Assembly (NCBI GenBank): GCA_038030265.1
Contig: CM075938.1
Coordinates: 1,589,009-1,653,008, forward strand
From: Corythucha ciliata
Taxonomy: Eukaryota > Arthropoda > Insecta > Hemiptera > Tingidae
Direction of reading: 5' to 3'
DNA: 64,000 nt
Each line of letters begins with the position of its first letter. The stretch's first letter is position 1. The translations under genes were made by a program, and so were the position numbers. Shown piece after piece: positions 60,625-64,000 of this stretch. The notes under the pieces were generated by a model. That model was not told the DNA's origin. It ran no database searches and was given only the letters and a program-made list of their open reading frames with translations.

Positions 60625-62513
60625 CAGTGGCGAGCCCAGGACTTTTTCTTGGGAGGGGTTTTCAAAATTACATAATAATAAATTAATATTTATAATACAT
60701 ATAGGTACCTACATACCCAATGATTTAAAAAATGGGTATTTTCTTTCGATACGGAAGTATTCAAAGGGATTCAAGTGTCCCAGAGAAACAGAGGCGGGGA
60801 CCCACGCAGTCTGCAAGGTGCAAAGGATCAATTCGGCTATTTTTAGGACGCACGAGTCGTCGGCAGTTTAGCCATTTTTAATGCACAAAGGCTTCGGTTT
60901 GGCGTGATTAGCCAGTCAAGCAATTGTACAGCTTGAGAGTGGTCAGTTTATCCAATCCTTATAGGGTGCGTGTAAACAATGCTGGGAGGGCGGGTGGAAC
61001 GATCAGTTGGTAAAGTGGAGACTGCCCATGTTCGGCGCGTGAACGCCATGTTTGGCCATTTTTATGGTGCAGAGAGCTATTTTATTGGCGCGAATCGCCA
61101 TCAAAACCACCGTAGACTCTCAGTTTGGCCATTTTAAGAGAGTGAAGCGTGAATTGCCAGTACGAGCTTGTATGCAATTTTTATGGCATGAATAGCCAGT
61201 TTTGCTGTTTCTAGGGCATGAATAGTCATTTTAGACATTTTCAAGCCATGAAGGCTCAGTTTGGTAATTTTTGACGCCCTAACTGCCCTTTTGACATTTT
61301 AAGGACTGAAATCATCTGTTTAAGGCCTGTCAAAGCGCGAATCGTCAGTTAACTATTTATAGGCCACAATTATGTATAACTACATTTGACCATTTTTGGT
61401 TATAACTGCCAATATGGCCATTTCTAGGGCGAGAATAGTCAATGTGATATTTTTCAGTGCACAAATCGTCAGTTTTGTCATTTTAGGGCCCGAATGGTCA
61501 GTTATGCCATTTTTAACGCGGGAATTGCCAATTTAGCCACTTCCTACGGCGTGTAAATGGTCAGTTTGGCCATTTTCAAGGAAGGCATCATCTGTTTGGG
61601 TATTTTCAAGGCGCAAATCGTCAGTTTATCTTTTTTTTAGAGCACATCTGTGCCTAAAAAATGCTGACAGTTAGTTTTGCCGATTCTATGGCTTTAATAC
61701 CCAGTTTGGCCAGTTTTAGAGCGCATGTAGTCAGTTTTGCTCTTTATAGAGCGCGGGTGAATTGTACGTTAAGTCAAGGCGAGAACGGTTTGCTTGGGCA
61801 TTTTCTGCGTGCGAATGGTCGATTTTGCCATTTTTGGAGCAGGAATCACCTTGTTCAGGCATTTTCAATGAGAAAATTGTCAGTTTGGACATATTTAGAG
61901 AGGAATCATCAGTTTGGCTATTTTCAAGGGGTGATTCGTCAGTTTTGCCATTTAGGGCACAAATGGTCAAGCCAGGGCACGAACAGTCAGTGTGGCCATT
62001 GGTCGATTTTGCAATTCACAGGACAGGAATCGTCTGTTTAGGATTTTCCTGGGCCCGATTAGTCAGTTCAGGGCACAAGTGGTCTGTCAAACAAGTCAGT
62101 TTGACTATTTTTAGGGCACAAATTGTCACAAGGCATGAATCGTCAGTTTTGCCCTTTTTGGCGCGAATATAGTTAGCCTAGCACTTTTTTTCACGGTGGG
62201 AATAGCCAATGTAGCTATTTTTATGCAGCGAAGACTGTCAAGGAATTTTTAGTTGAGCTAAGCACAACACAATTTCTCAAGCCCCCCCCCCCCCAAATTC
62301 GAGCAAATCCTGAATCCGCGCCTGGTCAGTGGTGTAAATACCATTGATGAACAAATCCCTTTGTTTTGTTCGTTCTTGTTTTGTTTTCGTTCTTTTACTT
62401 TATTGTATTTATTTATTTTTTGTTTTCTTATTTCTTAAATATGCTGGGCTGAAGTACTTTGGGCTCTGGGACGGGTTCTGACCCCCAAAACCCTCCCCAT
62501 GGGCACGCCACTG
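60625..62513. mobile_element. hAT-like non-autonomous element carrying minisatellite C
   Basis: Left tip CAGTGGCGAGCCCAGGACTT, right tip CCCATGGGCACGCCACTG; ATCAGTTC flanks both sides exactly (60617-60624, 62514-62521), an 8-bp hAT-type duplication. A C run (62283-62295) lies near the right. The interior from about 60880 to 62250 is minisatellite C. No transposase. Confidence 0.83.
60880..62250 (+). repeat. Minisatellite C, ~30-33-bp unit with GGCCATTTTTAGGGCGCGAA motif
   Basis: About 40 degenerate units of CGTCAGTTTGGCCATTTTTA plus GGGCGCGAAT. Forward throughout. Different sequence from minisatellite B but the same length and plan. Confidence 0.88.
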
Positions 62514-62574
62514 ATCAGTTCCAGAGGTTCAGTCTCTGTATTGTATGGTTGACAGCGTGCGGTGACCTTTAATC

Positions 62575-62710
62575 GGAGTATTCCATTTGCGTAAAATTCT
62601 GCTCTGGGCAGTTCATTCCAACCTTCTTCTACATTAACATATTTAATTAAGAGAAAACGCGTGGAAATTTACTGTCGCGAGGAAGATTTTCTGGGGAATC
62701 GAAAACGCTA
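62575..62710. mobile_element. MITE, family 1 copy c
   Basis: GAGTATTCCATTTGCGTAAA and AAAATTCTGCTCTGGGCAG on the left, GATTTTCTGGGGAATCGAAA and ACGCTATTAG on the right. More decayed than the copies at 14571 and 16369. Confidence 0.6.
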
Positions 62711-62883
62711 TTAGGCACTCCTCAAATTGAACCCAGCCTGTCTGAACATACACGTACTGGTTCACACATTCACAGTCAATTATTTTTTGTCCGCGCGCGG
62801 GAGTGGCCTGGGTTTAACTTACAGTGGGTCACCCGGTATAATATTTATATAATACACGACTTGTATTATATGTATGTATATGT

Positions 62884-63105
62884 ATCAATCAGTTCAATGG
62901 GAATATATTCAAGCAGCCAGATGGTCTCGGAATGGGTAAATCAACCTCAGCCATCCTCTCCGAGGTTTTCCTACAAAATCTGGAGGATATCTTTATGCCG
63001 AAACTGCGTGAGGACCATGGCGTAACCTTTTATGCACGTTATGTGGACGACATTTTTGTGTATAATTCCCGAAAATGGTGTCACCCAGGCGTTGGACTTC
63101 TTGAA
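62884..63105 (+). pseudogene. Penelope-like element reverse transcriptase fragment
   Basis: One frame reads NQFNGNIFKQPDGLGMG, then SAILSEVFLQNLEDIF and the catalytic FYARYVDDIFVYN. The KQPDGLGMG block and YARYVDDIF are diagnostic of Penelope-like RTs. Truncated on the left (62883) and split on the right by the hAT-like element that starts at 63114. Confidence 0.85.
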
Positions 63106-63113
63106 ACGGTACA

Positions 63114-64000
63114 CAGTGGCGGATCTAGGATTTTAACTTGGGAGGGGTTCTACCATGAATCTCTCTCTTTCTTCCTGAGTTTCAGCCGCAAATATGCCTC
63201 TATACGAACCAATAATTGGCTTTTTCTCAAATTTAACCATGAATTAGCAGTTTTCCCCAATTTTTGCCGCGATTTAAGTGCTTTTTCTCAATTTTAGCCG
63301 CGAATTTTTTTCTTCACTTCAGACGCGAATCACCGCATTTCCTCAATTTTAGCCGTGAATTAGTGGATTTTCTCAAATTGATCAGCGATTTATCGTTTTT
63401 CTCCGTTTCAGCGGCGAATAAGCGCTTCTTGCCCACTTTAGCCGCGAATTCACTGAATCTTTAACAGCGATAATGAGCTCTTCTTCTACATTTTAGACGG
63501 CAATTGGCGGTTTGTCTCAGTTTTAGCCACCAGTTAACGTTTTATTCCTCTAATTTTAGCGTTTTTCTTCATTTCTTAGTCACGCGAATTATAGCGCTTA
63601 TCAGCATTTTAGCCGCAAGTTATCTCGTTTCCTCAGTTCTAGCAGAGAATTAGCGTTTTGTTTTCTTCGTTTTAGCTGAGCATTATTTCCGAATTTTAAC
63701 CGTTAATTATTCCTTAATTTCACGCCTGAATCACCTTCGAACTGGAGGATTTTCACAAAATCCGTGAATTTGCGTTTATGCTCCGCGAATGAGCGCCTTT
63801 TGTTATATTGGCCGTGAATCAACGCAATTTCCCAGTATTAGCCGGGAATTAGCGTTTGCATCAGTTTTAACCGTGAACAAGCGGAATTACCAAATGTATC
63901 TCTGAAATTTAGCTTCACATCGGCATTCGGCTTGCTTGTGCCGAGAAGCGCTTTCTGCCAAAATTTGCCACGAATTAAATATTTAATTATCTTTATTTTA
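63114..64000. mobile_element. hAT-like element with minisatellite B, continuing past the window
   Basis: Tip CAGTGGCGGATCTAGGATTT at 63114, G-rich GGGAGGGG soon after, then minisatellite B in forward orientation from about 63180 to the window end. The 8 bases before the tip are ACGGTACA-like, the predicted duplication; the right tip is outside the window. Confidence 0.65.

Noticed and set aside
61661..62172. 126- and 136-codon ORFs
   Set aside because: Both read minisatellite C in two frames; repetitive peptides follow the DNA unit.

Overview
The window is eukaryotic nuclear DNA, almost certainly from an arthropod and probably an insect. Genes are split by short GT-AG introns, it holds an arthropod-type takeout/JHBP gene, and most of the rest is transposon-derived. 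I cannot name the species.

Three host-type genes can be assembled from the sequence. (1) A takeout/juvenile-hormone-binding-like secreted protein on + (12270-13619, 6 coding exons, 251 codons). (2) A Myb/SANT-like DNA-binding protein on + (27854-29104, 3 exons, 218 codons, one GC-AG intron), lying tail-to-tail with a decayed Harbinger-type transposase end. (3) VPS15/PIK3R4, the regulatory pseudokinase-type subunit of the class III PI3-kinase, on - (29831-55760). I resolve 26 coding exons whose lengths sum to 3972 nt (1323 codons plus stop), with repeat-filled introns of about 12.3, 5.1 and 3.1 kb.

Layout. 1-1350: copia and other LTR-retrotransposon debris. 1352-10487: three different DD41D mariner-like transposons standing end to end in one (TA)n tract, which itself lies inside a Helentron/HINE-like element; a second copy of that HINE family has jumped into the middle mariner. 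10.5-14.5 kb: takeout gene and flanks. 14.5-27.7 kb: MITEs, several families of degenerate ~20-33 bp minisatellites, and TIR elements. 27.8-29.5 kb: Myb/SANT gene. 29.8-55.8 kb: VPS15 with nested mobile elements in its introns. 55.8-64 kb: MITEs, an 848-bp foldback element, a 9-bp-TSD element, an hAT-like element filled with minisatellite, a Penelope-like RT fragment, and the start of another hAT-like element running off the window.

The most unusual theme is that the degenerate ~30-bp minisatellites (typically a GCGAATTAGCG-type half and a T-rich half) are not free satellites. At three places I can bracket such an array by CAGTGGCG/CGCCACTG-type terminal inverted repeats and an 8-bp target duplication: 22701-23726, 24723-27716 and 60625-62513. 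They therefore look like the cargo of non-autonomous hAT-like elements. Foldback elements with 7- or 9-bp duplications (50922-52141, 58631-59478) and nested insertions give a readable order of insertion events. All assignments come from reading motifs, frames and inverted repeats; no database search or alignment was run.
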